This document shows positions 1 to 8,167 of a DNA stretch of 64,000 nt, one piece after another. Source of the stretch: Hydrogenophaga sp. (GTDB taxonomy: Bacteria; Pseudomonadota; Gammaproteobacteria; Burkholderiales; Burkholderiaceae_C). The stretch lies in assembly GCA_016741995.1 (NCBI GenBank), contig JACVCO010000008.1:117604-181603 (forward strand). Reading direction: 5' to 3'. Every line of letters starts with the position of its first letter. Position 1 is the stretch's first letter. Under the pieces are notes generated by a model that was not told where the DNA came from, did not search any database, and was given only the letters and a program-made list of their open reading frames with translations. The position numbers and the translations under genes are program-made.

Positions 1-2
1 GC

Positions 3-593
3 GCGTTCGTCGTCGCCATCGTCGTGTTTCTCGCCATCCCCGGGCCGGGCAACCTGGCTCTCATCACCTCCACCAGCAAGGGTGGGGTGCGGGGCGGCCT
101 GGCCGCCACCCTGGGTGTGATCGCGGGCGACCAGGTGCTGATGTGGGCGGCGGTGGCCGGCGTGGCCGCACTGCTGGCCGCCACCCCGGCGCTATTCGGC
201 GCGGTGCAGTGGGTGGGTGCCGCCTACCTGGCCTGGCTGGGCTGGAAGATGCTCAGCGCCAAACCGGGCGACGCCCCGGTGCTCAACATCCGCCCGCGCC
301 AGTATTTCCAGCAGGCCGCGGCCATCACCCTGCTCAACCCAAAGGCCATCGTGTTCTACATGGCCTTTTTCCCGCTGTTCGTGGACCCGGCCCGTCACCA
401 GGGCCTGGTCACCTTCGGCGCCATGGCCGCCACCATCGCTGCGCTCACTTTCCTCTATGGCCTGGGCATGACGCTGTTGGTGCATTTCCTGGCAGAGCGC
501 TTGCGTGCGAACCCGGTGATCGGCCGCACGCTGGAAAAAATCGCCGGCGTGTTCCTCATCGGCTTCGGCGTGAAGCTGGCCCTCTCGAAATAA
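3..593 (+). CDS. LysE family amino-acid/metabolite exporter (5' truncated)
   Basis: Inner-membrane exporter of the LysE/RhtB family, which pumps out amino acids or related small metabolites. The frame is open from the left edge and the N-terminal signature IPGPGN follows immediately, so only a short N-terminal piece lies outside; the GTG at 24 is probably internal. The product has several hydrophobic helices and the family motif NPKAIVFYMAFFPLFV near residue 110. It ends six bases before parA, so the two may be co-transcribed, although a LysE exporter has no obvious role in partition. The substrate cannot be told from sequence. Confidence 0.85.
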   Translation, partial: AFVVAIVVFLAIPGPGNLALITSTSKGGVRGGLAATLGVIAGDQVLMWAAVAGVAALLAATPALFGAVQWVGAAYLAWLGWKMLSAKPGDAPVLNIRPRQYFQQAAAITLLNPKAIVFYMAFFPLFVDPARHQGLVTFGAMAATIAALTFLYGLGMTLLVHFLAERLRANPVIGRTLEKIAGVFLIGFGVKLALSK

Positions 594-599
594 AACCCC

Positions 600-1370
600 A
601 TGGCGAAGATCTTTTGTGTGGCCAACCAGAAGGGCGGCGTCGGCAAGACCACCACCACGGTGAACCTGGCCGCCGGCCTGGCCAAGGTGGGGCAGCGCGT
701 GTTGATGGTCGACCTCGACCCCCAGGGCAATGCCACCATGGGCTCGGGCGTGGACAAGCGCTCGATGAAGCTCTCGGTCTACGACGTGCTGCTCGAATCC
801 GCCTCGGTCAATGAGGCGGCCGTCTTCTCGGAAAAGTGCGGCTACCACGTGCTTGGCGCCAACCGCGAACTCGCGGGCGCCGAGGTGGAGCTGGTGGAGG
901 TGGAGCGCCGCGAGCGCCGGCTCAAGCAGGCCCTGGCCGCGGTGAGCGAGCAGTTCGATTTCGTGCTGATCGACTGCCCGCCGTCCCTGAGCATGCTCAC
1001 CCTCAACGGCCTGTGCTCGGCGCACGGCGTGATCGTGCCCATGCAGTGCGAGTACTTCGCGCTCGAAGGGCTGACGGACCTGGTCAACACCATCAAGCAG
1101 GTGCACGCCAACCTCAACAAGGATCTGCAGATCATCGGCCTGCTGCGCGTGATGTTCGACCCGCGCATCACCCTGCAACAGCAGGTGAGCGACCAGCTCA
1201 AGGCCCACTTCGGCGACAAGGTGTTCGACACCGTGATTCCGCGCAACGTGCGCCTGGCGGAAGCGCCCAGCTACGGCCTGCCCGGCGTGGTGTTCGATCC
1301 GTCCGCGCGCGGCAGCCAGGCCTTCCTCACCTTCGCCGAGGAGATGGTCCAGCGCATCAAGACGATGTGA
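600..1370 (+). CDS. parA: ParA chromosome-partition ATPase
   Basis: ParA/Soj-type ATPase that binds DNA non-specifically when ATP-bound and moves ParB-parS complexes. The deviant Walker A box KGGVGKTT lies at residues 11-18 with the signature lysine K11, followed by VDLDPQGN (about 38-44) and the IDCPPSL box. At 256 residues it has the length of chromosomal ParA proteins and lacks the N-terminal HTH of many plasmid ParAs. It starts at an ATG six bases after the exporter gene. parB follows after one intervening gene, and a parS-like site lies 9 bases downstream of the parA stop codon. Confidence 0.95.
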   Translation: MAKIFCVANQKGGVGKTTTTVNLAAGLAKVGQRVLMVDLDPQGNATMGSGVDKRSMKLSVYDVLLESASVNEAAVFSEKCGYHVLGANRELAGAEVELVEVERRERRLKQALAAVSEQFDFVLIDCPPSLSMLTLNGLCSAHGVIVPMQCEYFALEGLTDLVNTIKQVHANLNKDLQIIGLLRVMFDPRITLQQQVSDQLKAHFGDKVFDTVIPRNVRLAEAPSYGLPGVVFDPSARGSQAFLTFAEEMVQRIKTM

Positions 1371-1378
1371 GCCGGGGC

Positions 1379-1394
1379 TGTTCCACGTGAAACC
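1379..1394. promoter_or_regulatory. parS: parS centromere-like site
   Basis: TGTTCCACGTGAAACC differs from the bacterial parS consensus TGTTNCACGTGAAACA only at the last base. The palindromic core CACGTG and both flanks are intact. It lies between parA and parB, the usual position for an origin-proximal parS. The GTG start of the next gene (1387-1389) falls inside the palindrome, so the site is both centromere candidate and coding sequence. ParB loading here would be expected to affect transcription of the hydrolase and parB. Confidence 0.85.
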
Positions 1395-1932
1395 CGAGAA
1401 CGTCCTGATCCTGCCCGGCTGGCAGAACAGCGGGCCCGAACATTGGCAAAGCCGCTGGGAGAAAGCCCATGGCTACCAGCGCGTCGAGCAGCACGACTGG
1501 ATGACGCCGCAGCGCGGCGACTGGATGGCGCGGCTCGAAGACGTGGTGCTGGCCGCCGATGGCCCGGTGGTGCTGGTGGCGCACAGCCTGGGCTGCATCC
1601 TCACGGCGGCCTGGGCCGCGCACTCGAAGAACACCGCGCGCGTGCGCGGCGCGCTGCTGGTGGCGCCGGGCGATGCCGAGCGCGATGACTTGCGCGATCA
1701 GCTGCCGAGCTGGTCGCCCATCGTGCGCCAGCGCCTGCCGTTCCCGTCGCACCTGATCGGCAGCCACGACGACCCGTACTGCCGCTTCGACCGCGCCCAG
1801 GGCTTTGCCGCCGATTGGGGCGCCCGCTTCACCGATCTCGGCAACGCCGGGCACATCAACGCCGATTCCGGCCTGGGCGACTGGCCCGAGGGCCACGCCT
1901 GGCTCCAGGCATTCACGAAAGACACGCACTGA
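1387..1932 (+). CDS. RBBP9/YdeN-type serine hydrolase inside the par operon
   Basis: Small alpha/beta hydrolase of the RBBP9/YdeN family, 181 residues and complete for that family. The N-terminal strand VLILPGWQNSGPEHW is typical. The nucleophile elbow AHSLG gives Ser67; Asp128 or Asp129 (SHDDPY) and His156 (AGHINADSG) complete a plausible catalytic triad. Starting at GTG 1387 puts the first strand where the family has it; the codon lies within the parS palindrome and has no clear Shine-Dalgarno site. The stop overlaps the parB start (TGATG), so the genes are translationally coupled. The substrate and any link to segregation are unknown. Confidence 0.85.
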   Translation: MKPENVLILPGWQNSGPEHWQSRWEKAHGYQRVEQHDWMTPQRGDWMARLEDVVLAADGPVVLVAHSLGCILTAAWAAHSKNTARVRGALLVAPGDAERDDLRDQLPSWSPIVRQRLPFPSHLIGSHDDPYCRFDRAQGFAADWGARFTDLGNAGHINADSGLGDWPEGHAWLQAFTKDTH

Positions 1933-2849
1933 TGGTCAACAAGAAACCCAAAGGCCTGGGCCGTGGGCTCGAAGCGCTGCTCGGCCCCAAGGTCGAAGAC
2001 CGGCCCGCCACCGAGGCGCCGGCCGGTGCGCCGTCCAGCCTGTCGCTCGACGAGCTGGTGCCCGGCCAGTACCAGCCGCGCACCCGCATGGACGAGGGCG
2101 CGCTGTACGAGCTGGCCGAGAGCATCAAGGCGCAGGGCATCATGCAGCCGATCCTGGTGCGCAAGCTCACCAGCGGCCCGAACGCCGGCAAGCACGAGAT
2201 CATTGCGGGCGAGCGGCGCTTCCGCGCCTCGAAGCTGGCCGGCCTGAACGCCGTGCCGGTGCTGGTGCGCGAGGTGCCCGACGAGGCCGCCGCGGCCATG
2301 GCGCTGATCGAGAACATCCAGCGCGAAGACCTCAACCCGCTCGAAGAGGCCCATGGCCTGCAACGGCTGGTGAAAGAGTTTGGGCTCACTCACGAACAGG
2401 CCGCGCAGGCCGTGGGCCGCTCGCGCAGCGCCGCCAGCAACCTGCTGCGCCTGCTGCAGCTTGCCGACCCGGTGCAGACCATGCTCATGGCTGGCGACAT
2501 CGACATGGGCCATGCGCGCGCGCTGCTGCCGCTGGACAAGGCGGCGCAGATCACCACGGCGAACCAGATCGCCACGAAAAAGCTGTCGGTGCGCGAGGCC
2601 GAAAGCCTGGTGAAGAAGCTCTCGGCCGAGTTCGCGCTCGCGCCGCAGAAGCCACGCAAGGAAAAGTCGCGCGACATCCGGCGGGTGGAAGAAGAACTGG
2701 CCGACCTGCTGACCGCCGAGGTCGAGGTGCGCGTGAAGAAGCGCGTCAAGCGCCACGGCCGGACCGAGGAGATGGGCGAACTCGCCATCCAGTTCGGCTC
2801 GCTCGACGCGCTCAACGGCCTCATCGAGCGCTTGCGCGCCGGCGGCTGA
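1932..2849 (+). CDS. parB: ParB CTPase/centromere-binding protein
   Basis: ParB/Spo0J protein that binds parS and spreads as a CTP-dependent sliding clamp. The basic N-terminal motif KGLGRGLEALLG (residues 7-18) matches the segment that stimulates ParA ATPase. The CTP-binding box GERRFRA is at 93-99, ENIQREDLNPLEEA at 127-140, and the parS-reading HTH at about 150-175. The C-terminal dimerisation region ends FGSLDALNGLIERL. The ATG at 1932 overlaps the previous stop codon and gives 305 residues, normal for the family; in-frame codons upstream belong to an overlapping frame of the hydrolase gene. Confidence 0.95.
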   Translation: MVNKKPKGLGRGLEALLGPKVEDRPATEAPAGAPSSLSLDELVPGQYQPRTRMDEGALYELAESIKAQGIMQPILVRKLTSGPNAGKHEIIAGERRFRASKLAGLNAVPVLVREVPDEAAAAMALIENIQREDLNPLEEAHGLQRLVKEFGLTHEQAAQAVGRSRSAASNLLRLLQLADPVQTMLMAGDIDMGHARALLPLDKAAQITTANQIATKKLSVREAESLVKKLSAEFALAPQKPRKEKSRDIRRVEEELADLLTAEVEVRVKKRVKRHGRTEEMGELAIQFGSLDALNGLIERLRAGG

Positions 2850-2876
2850 GGCCGCTCCCCGGCGCGGCACCGGCGA

Positions 2877-3380
2877 TCAGTTGATCGCGGGCGCCGCTTC
2901 CATCGACGGCCGGTGGATGTGGCCGGCCGCGCCGTTGGCCTTGGCCGTCTGGTAGTGCCACTCGATGTCGAGCACGCCCGCGAGCGTGCCATCGTCCGCA
3001 AAGCCGCCGATGGGGCCGAACATGAAGCCGAGCAGGATCAGCCCGTTTGGCCCGGTGAATGGTTGGTGCGTGATGCCGCCGGCCTCGACCATGTAGTCGC
3101 CCGGGAACACCTCGCCGTGCTCGTAGCCGAAGCCGCCTTCCAGGATGTAGGCGTGCGCGGCACCGAAGTGCTTGTGCACGCCGGCCACGGTGCCCGGCTC
3201 CACCTTGAGCAGGATCACCAGCAGGCTGGAGGCGTCGTCGCAGTGCAGCAGCTTGAAGTGCGTGCCCGGCATGCCCCAGGGCGTCCAGGGGATCTCTTTG
3301 CTGCGCACGATGAGCGAGCCGTCGGGGTAGCGCAGGGAAACGCGCGGGTCGGTGCCGGTCTTGGCGTGGGTGATGGGCAT
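2877..3380 (-). CDS. Cupin-domain protein, 2,4'-dihydroxyacetophenone dioxygenase-like
   Basis: Single-domain cupin of 167 residues resembling the 2,4'-dihydroxyacetophenone dioxygenase/acetylacetone-cleaving group of iron enzymes. The first cupin motif is visible around GVHKHFGAAHAYILEG (about residues 65-81), with the His residues expected to bind metal, and a second motif around GGITHQPFTG. The internal ATG at 3380 was chosen because GGAGAC precedes it; an upstream ATG would add 19 low-complexity residues. It is divergent from an AraC-type regulator that may control it. A carbon-carbon bond-cleaving role is only a family-level guess. Confidence 0.75.
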   Translation of the reverse strand: MPITHAKTGTDPRVSLRYPDGSLIVRSKEIPWTPWGMPGTHFKLLHCDDASSLLVILLKVEPGTVAGVHKHFGAAHAYILEGGFGYEHGEVFPGDYMVEAGGITHQPFTGPNGLILLGFMFGPIGGFADDGTLAGVLDIEWHYQTAKANGAAGHIHRPSMEAAPAIN

Positions 3381-3555
3381 GGGGTGTCTCCGTGGGGGTG
3401 AACGCGGCTTCGGTGGCCGCGAGCGCATGCTCGGCACGCAGCCCCGCGCGGCCCTGCGGGTAAGCCCTCGAACCGCGGCGCACCGCCCGGCGCAATGCCG
3501 GTTTTTCGACAGAAACCCGCTAGGACGACAGCGGCACGCGCCCTAGCATCGCGCC

Positions 3556-4458
3556 ATGACGCCCGCCCACGCCAGCGCCTGGACCACCGCCGAAACCATC
3601 GGCCGCTTCGCGCACGCCGAACCCGAGCGCGTGCTGCGCACGCAGGCCGGCGAGGTGGTGGGCGCGGTGTGGTCGCACCCGCCCACGCACACGCGCGTGC
3701 AGGGCCTGGACCACCACGCGCTCGCCCTGCACCTGTCGGGTTGCACGCTGGTGGAGAAGTGGGCCGACGGCCGCCTGGTGGGCCACCGCTCGCGCGTGGG
3801 CAGTGTGAGCCTGGTGCCCGCCGGGCGCGATTCGGAATGGCTCATTGGCGGCCACTGCCGCGTGGCACACGCCTACGTGCACCCGGTGGCGCTGGCCGAA
3901 GCCGCCGAGCGCCTGGAGCGCCGCTGGCCGCACGACGGGCTGGGCGACTTCTTCGCGCGGGAAGACGCGCAACTGGCGCGCCTGCTGCAATGGCTCGTGC
4001 ACGAGGCGCTGCACGACCGGCTCGACCCCTTCGCGCAAGAGCAGTGGCAGGCCCTGCTGCTGGGGCATCTGGTGCGGCTCGGCACCGGGGCCGATGCCGG
4101 TGCGGGAGACCCCGATGCGCGCCGCCTGACCCTCACCGGCGCCACGCTGCGCCGGCTGTTCGCGCACGTGGACGACCACCTCGCCGGCGGCCTCACGCTG
4201 CGCGCGCTGGCCGCCATCGCCCACCTTTCGCCTGACCACTTCCTGCGCGCCTTCAAGCTCGCGGTGGGCCAGACGCCGCACCGCTACGTGCTCGACCGGC
4301 GCCTGGTGCGCGCCCAGGAATTGCTGGCGCGCAGCGAGCGCGCGGTGGCCGAGGTGGCGCGCGAGACGGGCTTTCGGGGTGCGAGCCATTTCTCGGCCGC
4401 GTTCCGGCGCCAGTACGGGCTCACGCCCAGCGCCTGGCGGGCGCAACGCCGGCGCTGA
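3556..4458 (+). CDS. AraC family transcriptional regulator
   Basis: 300-residue AraC/XylS regulator. The N-terminal half looks like a ligand-binding beta domain; the C-terminal 100 residues hold two HTH motifs with the signatures AAIAHLSPDHFLRAFKLAVG and VARETGFRGASHFSAAFRR. The helper text ahead of the ATG has no strong Shine-Dalgarno site, but a TAGCAT at 3543-3548 could be a -10 box giving a very short leader. It is divergent from the cupin gene, the likely target. The inducer is unknown. Confidence 0.85.
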   Translation: MTPAHASAWTTAETIGRFAHAEPERVLRTQAGEVVGAVWSHPPTHTRVQGLDHHALALHLSGCTLVEKWADGRLVGHRSRVGSVSLVPAGRDSEWLIGGHCRVAHAYVHPVALAEAAERLERRWPHDGLGDFFAREDAQLARLLQWLVHEALHDRLDPFAQEQWQALLLGHLVRLGTGADAGAGDPDARRLTLTGATLRRLFAHVDDHLAGGLTLRALAAIAHLSPDHFLRAFKLAVGQTPHRYVLDRRLVRAQELLARSERAVAEVARETGFRGASHFSAAFRRQYGLTPSAWRAQRRR

Positions 4459-4565
4459 ACCCGCGCCGGGCGTGCCCGCCGATTGAACCGAAACCGCGCC
4501 GGCCCCGACCCAGGGGAGCCGGCGGACATGGGGTTTGCCGGCATCCACCCGAACCGGAGACCGAC

Positions 4566-4898
4566 ATGAACCTCACCCCGACCCACGCCGCCGCCGCGGT
4601 GCTGCTGGCCGCCCTCATGACGCTGGGCGGTGCCGCCCACGCGCGTGGCGCCTCGGACACGCTGGCCCATTGCCCCTGGGGCGACCTCGGTTGCCGCAAC
4701 CCGCCGCCCGCCACCGCGCTGAAAGGCCTCTCCGCCCAGCCCGCCCAGGCGCGCCTGGCCTGCGACCCGGACCTCTCGACGCCCGACGAGTGCTGGACGA
4801 ACTGCAAGACCGAAGACGACATCACCATCTGCGACATCATCAAGCTCGACACCTTCTGGCCCGAAAGCCCGCGCCAGGGCGGCTTCAAGACGCGGTGA
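4566..4898 (+). CDS. Small secreted cysteine-containing hypothetical protein
   Basis: 110-residue protein with a clear Sec signal peptide (residues 1 to about 26, AAAVLLAALMTLGGAAHA). The mature part has five cysteines in the motifs HCPWGDLGCR, ACDPD, ECWTNCK and TICD, suggesting disulfides in the periplasm. The ATG follows CCGGAGACCGAC, a usable ribosome-binding site. I recognise no family. It lies alone between the AraC gene and a convergent dehydrogenase gene. Confidence 0.7.
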   Translation: MNLTPTHAAAAVLLAALMTLGGAAHARGASDTLAHCPWGDLGCRNPPPATALKGLSAQPAQARLACDPDLSTPDECWTNCKTEDDITICDIIKLDTFWPESPRQGGFKTR

Positions 4899-4934
4899 GC
4901 GAGGCCCCGCGCAACGCGGCGCGGGCCGGCTGCT

Positions 4935-6359
4935 TCAGATCGCGAAGATCTTGCCCGGGTTGAGGATGTTGTCCGGGTCGAGTGCGCGCTTGACGGTGCG
5001 CATCATGTCCACCGCGCCCGCGCCGGCTTCGTCGAGCAGGAAGCCCATCTTGTGCAGGCCCACGCCGTGCTCGCCGGTGCAGGTGCCTTCGAGCTGCAGC
5101 GCGCGCGTCACCAGCTTGACGTTGAGCTCCTCGGCCACGCGGCGCTCGTCCGCGTTGTCGGGGTCGATCAGGTAGCCGAAGTGGAAGTTGCCGTCGCCCA
5201 CGTGGCCGACGAGGAAGTAGGGCAGGCCCGCCGCGTCGGCCTCGGCCACGGAGTCGAGCAGGCAGTCGGCCAGGCGGCTGATGGGCACGCAGGTGTCGGT
5301 GCTCACGGCGCGGCAGCCGGGCTTGCTCTGGATGGCCGCGAAATAGGCGTTGTGCCGCGCGGTCCACAGGCGCGTGCGCTCTTCGGGCGTCACGGCCCAC
5401 TCGAACGCGTTGCCACCGAACTCGCTGGCGATCTCCTGCACCGTCTCGGCCTGTTCCTTCACGCTCGCGGGCGAGCCGTGGAACTCCATCAGCAGCATGT
5501 GTTCTTCGCGCAGGCCGAGCTTGCTGTGCGCGTTGACCATGCGCACGGTGTTGGCGTCGATCAGCTCGCAGCGCGCGATCGGCACGCCGAGCTGGATCAC
5601 CTGGATCACGGTGCGCACCGCGGCCTCGATGGTCGGGAAGGAGCAGATCGCGGCCGAGATCGCCTCGGGCAACGGATAGAGCTTGAGCGTGACCTCGGTG
5701 ATCACACCGAGCGTGCCCTCGCTGCCCACCATCAGGCGCGTGAGGTCGTAGCCCGCGCTGCTCTTTTTGGCGCGCGTGCCGGTGCGGATGACGTCGCCTT
5801 TGGCCGTGACCACCTCGAGCGCGAGCACGTTCTCGCGCATGGTGCCGTAGCGCACGGCGTTGGTGCCGCTGGCGCGCGTGGCCGCCATGCCGCCGAGGGA
5901 CGCATCGGCGCCCGGGTCGATGGGGAAGAACAGGCCCTCGCTCTTCACGGCCTCGTTGAGCGCCTTGCGCGTCACGCCGGGCTGCACCGTCACCGTCAGG
6001 TCTTCGGCGTTGATGGCCAGCACCTGGTTCATGCGGCCCACGTCGATGCTGATGCCGCCCTGCACCGCAAGCAGGTGGCCTTCCAGCGAAGAGCCCACAC
6101 CGAAAGGAATCACCGGCACCTTGTGCTGCGCGCACAGCGCCACGGCATCGGCCACGTCCTGCGTGCTTTCGGCGAAGACCACGGCGGCTGGCGGTGGCAC
6201 CGTGAAGGTGGACTCGTCGCGCCCGTGTTGCTCGCGCACCGCGAGCGCCGTGGAGCACCGCGCACCGAAACGCGCCTGCAACGCAGCGAGGAATTCGGCG
6301 GGCACCGCGCGCTGATGAACCGTGGGCAGCAGGTGGGTGATGTCGGTGGGGGCGTTCAT
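4935..6359 (-). CDS. FAD-linked D-lactate/glycolate-type dehydrogenase
   Basis: FAD-binding oxidoreductase of the GlcD/DLD family, 474 residues, which oxidises D-2-hydroxyacids such as D-lactate or glycolate and passes electrons to a quinone or cytochrome. The FAD_binding_4 domain shows PFGVGSSLEGH and GGMAATRASGTNAVRYGTM; the C-terminal FAD-oxidase domain has VGDGNFHFG and the signature GEHGVGLHKMGFL, ending in NPGKIF. It starts at ATG 6359 preceded by GGAGACCGCC. No glcE/glcF partner is nearby, so the single-subunit D-lactate dehydrogenase role is more likely than the glycolate oxidase complex. Confidence 0.85.
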   Translation of the reverse strand: MNAPTDITHLLPTVHQRAVPAEFLAALQARFGARCSTALAVREQHGRDESTFTVPPPAAVVFAESTQDVADAVALCAQHKVPVIPFGVGSSLEGHLLAVQGGISIDVGRMNQVLAINAEDLTVTVQPGVTRKALNEAVKSEGLFFPIDPGADASLGGMAATRASGTNAVRYGTMRENVLALEVVTAKGDVIRTGTRAKKSSAGYDLTRLMVGSEGTLGVITEVTLKLYPLPEAISAAICSFPTIEAAVRTVIQVIQLGVPIARCELIDANTVRMVNAHSKLGLREEHMLLMEFHGSPASVKEQAETVQEIASEFGGNAFEWAVTPEERTRLWTARHNAYFAAIQSKPGCRAVSTDTCVPISRLADCLLDSVAEADAAGLPYFLVGHVGDGNFHFGYLIDPDNADERRVAEELNVKLVTRALQLEGTCTGEHGVGLHKMGFLLDEAGAGAVDMMRTVKRALDPDNILNPGKIFAI

Positions 6360-6423
6360 GGGCGGTCTCCGGCGCGCGTTCTGTGGAACGCGGCAGTTTA
6401 CGCCCGGGGGCCCCGGGGCGGGG

Positions 6424-6639
6424 TCATTGGCGGGTCAGGCGCGCTGTGAGCGGGGGCAGGCCGGTGGCGGGTGCCGACAGCGCCACGGCGTGGGAAGAGG
6501 CGGCCCCCGCGCCGCGCGCGGGCAGGGTGGTCTGGGCCGCACCCAGGCCGCCCATCACCAGCGTCCAGGCGGCGATGAGCTGCACGCTGCGGTTCTCGAA
6601 GTTCGGGCGGGTGCGGGCTTTGTCGGGCGATCGTCGCAT
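6424..6639 (-). CDS. Small hypothetical protein with N-terminal hydrophobic helix
   Basis: Open frame for about 71 residues starting at an ATG at 6639. A basic N-terminus is followed by the hydrophobic stretch VQLIAAWTLVMGGLGAAQTTL and an Ala/Leu-rich tail, so it could be a membrane-anchored or exported small protein. No strong ribosome-binding site and no family recognised; in DNA this GC-rich such a frame can occur by chance. The frame is open further upstream (to 6753), but that extension looks non-coding. Confidence 0.4.
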   Translation of the reverse strand: MRRSPDKARTRPNFENRSVQLIAAWTLVMGGLGAAQTTLPARGAGAASSHAVALSAPATGLPPLTARLTRQ

Positions 6640-6819
6640 CGGGCGTGTTCCATCCGGGGCATTGAAAGAAACCGCATTCCAGCCCGACCGACGCCACAAG
6701 GCCAGCCTTTTTGCCCCGCGTTGCGGGCTTGACCTTCGCTTCACGCCGCTCACATTTGCCTGCCGATCGTTACCAGCCGCCCATCACTCACAATCGCGAA
6801 TCGCTTGACAAGGAACACC

Positions 6820-7404
6820 ATGGGCAACCGACTCACGCAGATCGCCACCCGCACCGGCGACGCGGGCACCACCGGGCTCGGCGACAACACGCGCGTCTCG
6901 AAAGACAGCCTGCGCGTGCACGCCATGGGCGATGTCGACGAACTCAACTCGCACATCGGCGTGCTGCTGTGCGAAGAACTGCCGGCCGGGGTGCGCGACT
7001 TGCTGGTGGAAATCCAGCACCAGCTCTTCAACCTCGGCGGCGAGCTGTCCATCCCCGGCTATCAACTGCTCAAGCCCGAGGCCGTGGCCGCGCTCGACGA
7101 CGCGCTGGCCCACCACAACGCGCAACTGCCGCGGTTGCAGGAATTCATCCTGCCCGCGGGCAACCGCGCCGCCAGCCAGGCGCACGTGTGCCGCACCGTG
7201 GCGCGCCGCGCCGAGCGCGCGGTGGTGGCGCTGGGCGACGCCGAGGCGGTGAACGACGCGCCGCGCCAGTACCTCAACCGCCTCTCCGACCTGATGTTCG
7301 TGCTCGCGCGCGTGCTCAACCGCATGCACGGGGGCGACGACGTGTACTGGAAGAGCGAGCGCCTGCAGCAACAGGCCGGCGACGCACCCGAGGCCGACGC
7401 ATGA
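6820..7404 (+). CDS. PduO-type cob(I)alamin adenosyltransferase
   Basis: ATP:cob(I)alamin adenosyltransferase that makes adenosylcobalamin, 194 residues. The N-terminal ATP-binding motif TRTGDAGTTGLGD (residues 9-21) and VDELNSHIG, followed by CRTVARRAERAVVAL and LNRLSDLMFVLAR, are characteristic of PduO/MMAB enzymes. The ATG at 6820 is preceded by AAGGA; a TTG 15 bases upstream would separate start and Shine-Dalgarno wrongly. The stop overlaps the start of the next gene (ATGA). It fits with the cobalamin-dependent MetH module at 37 kb, though adenosylcobalamin serves other enzymes. Confidence 0.92.
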   Translation: MGNRLTQIATRTGDAGTTGLGDNTRVSKDSLRVHAMGDVDELNSHIGVLLCEELPAGVRDLLVEIQHQLFNLGGELSIPGYQLLKPEAVAALDDALAHHNAQLPRLQEFILPAGNRAASQAHVCRTVARRAERAVVALGDAEAVNDAPRQYLNRLSDLMFVLARVLNRMHGGDDVYWKSERLQQQAGDAPEADA

Positions 7405-7733
7405 AGCGCGCCGCGCCGGCCCTGTTGCTGGCGCTTGCCACCGCGGCGGCGGTGGCCGACACGCCGGCGCCCGGGCAGGTGGTGCTCTCCTGCGAAGCCG
7501 TCTACATGCCGGCGCGCAGCACCTGGGTGCGCGAGGTGCGCTTCTCGCTCGACGAACGCCGCATCCGCGGTGTGGAGATCGATGGCGTGCCGGTCTACAC
7601 CTTCACCGTGTACGACACCCTGCTGCTCACGGCGCTGGACAACGAGCGCATCCAGCTCGACACCGCCACCCTCACCTGGCGCAGCGACTTCCGCGGGCAG
7701 GCCACATCGGAAGGCCGCTGCGAACGCCGCTGA
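7401..7733 (+). CDS. Periplasmic hypothetical protein
   Basis: 110 residues beginning at an ATG overlapping the cobalamin adenosyltransferase stop. A Sec signal peptide covers residues 1 to about 20 (LLLALATAAAVADT). The rest is predicted beta-rich with two cysteines (C-E-A near the N-terminus and GRCERR at the end) that could pair. No family recognised. The four-base overlap says it is translated with the upstream gene, but a functional link is not evident. Confidence 0.7.
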   Translation: MKRAAPALLLALATAAAVADTPAPGQVVLSCEAVYMPARSTWVREVRFSLDERRIRGVEIDGVPVYTFTVYDTLLLTALDNERIQLDTATLTWRSDFRGQATSEGRCERR

Positions 7734-7736
7734 GCC

Positions 7737-8162
7737 TCAGCGCGGCGCCAGGACGGACATCGTGATGCGCGAGACGCAGGTGAGCTCGCCCGCGTCGTTG
7801 CGCAGATCGATGTGCCACACCTGCGTGCTGCGGCCGATGTGCACCGGCCGCGTGACGCCCGTGACCCAGCCCTGCGTGGCGCCCTTGAGGTGGTTGGCGT
7901 TGATGTCCAGGCCGACCGCGCGGTGGCCGTCGGGGCAGCTGAAGGCCGCGCCGCAGGAGCCCAGCGTCTCGGCCAGTACCACGCTCACGCCGCCGTGCAG
8001 CAGGCCATAGGGTTGCCGGGTGCGCGTGTCCACCGGCACGCGCGCGGCGATGAAGTCGTCGCCCACCTCGGTGAACTCGATGCCCAGCTGCCGCACGGCG
8101 GTGTCGTCGTGCAGGCGGTGCAGGATTTCGCAGGAGATGGGGCGCGTCCAGATGCGTGCCAT
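7737..8162 (-). CDS. Hotdog-fold acyl-CoA thioesterase (PaaI/YdiI-like)
   Basis: 141-residue single hotdog-fold thioesterase. The family core YGLLHGGVSVVLAETLGSCGA contains the Glu expected to activate water (in VLAETLG), and the residues VGLDINANHLKGA form the next strand. This arrangement resembles YdiI/EntH/MenI proteins that hydrolyse aromatic or 2-naphthoyl-CoA esters. It ends 3 bases from the convergent upstream gene and lies 5 bases downstream of the permease gene on the same strand, so it may share its transcript. Confidence 0.85.
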   Translation of the reverse strand: MARIWTRPISCEILHRLHDDTAVRQLGIEFTEVGDDFIAARVPVDTRTRQPYGLLHGGVSVVLAETLGSCGAAFSCPDGHRAVGLDINANHLKGATQGWVTGVTRPVHIGRSTQVWHIDLRNDAGELTCVSRITMSVLAPR

Positions 8163-8167
8163 GCCGC

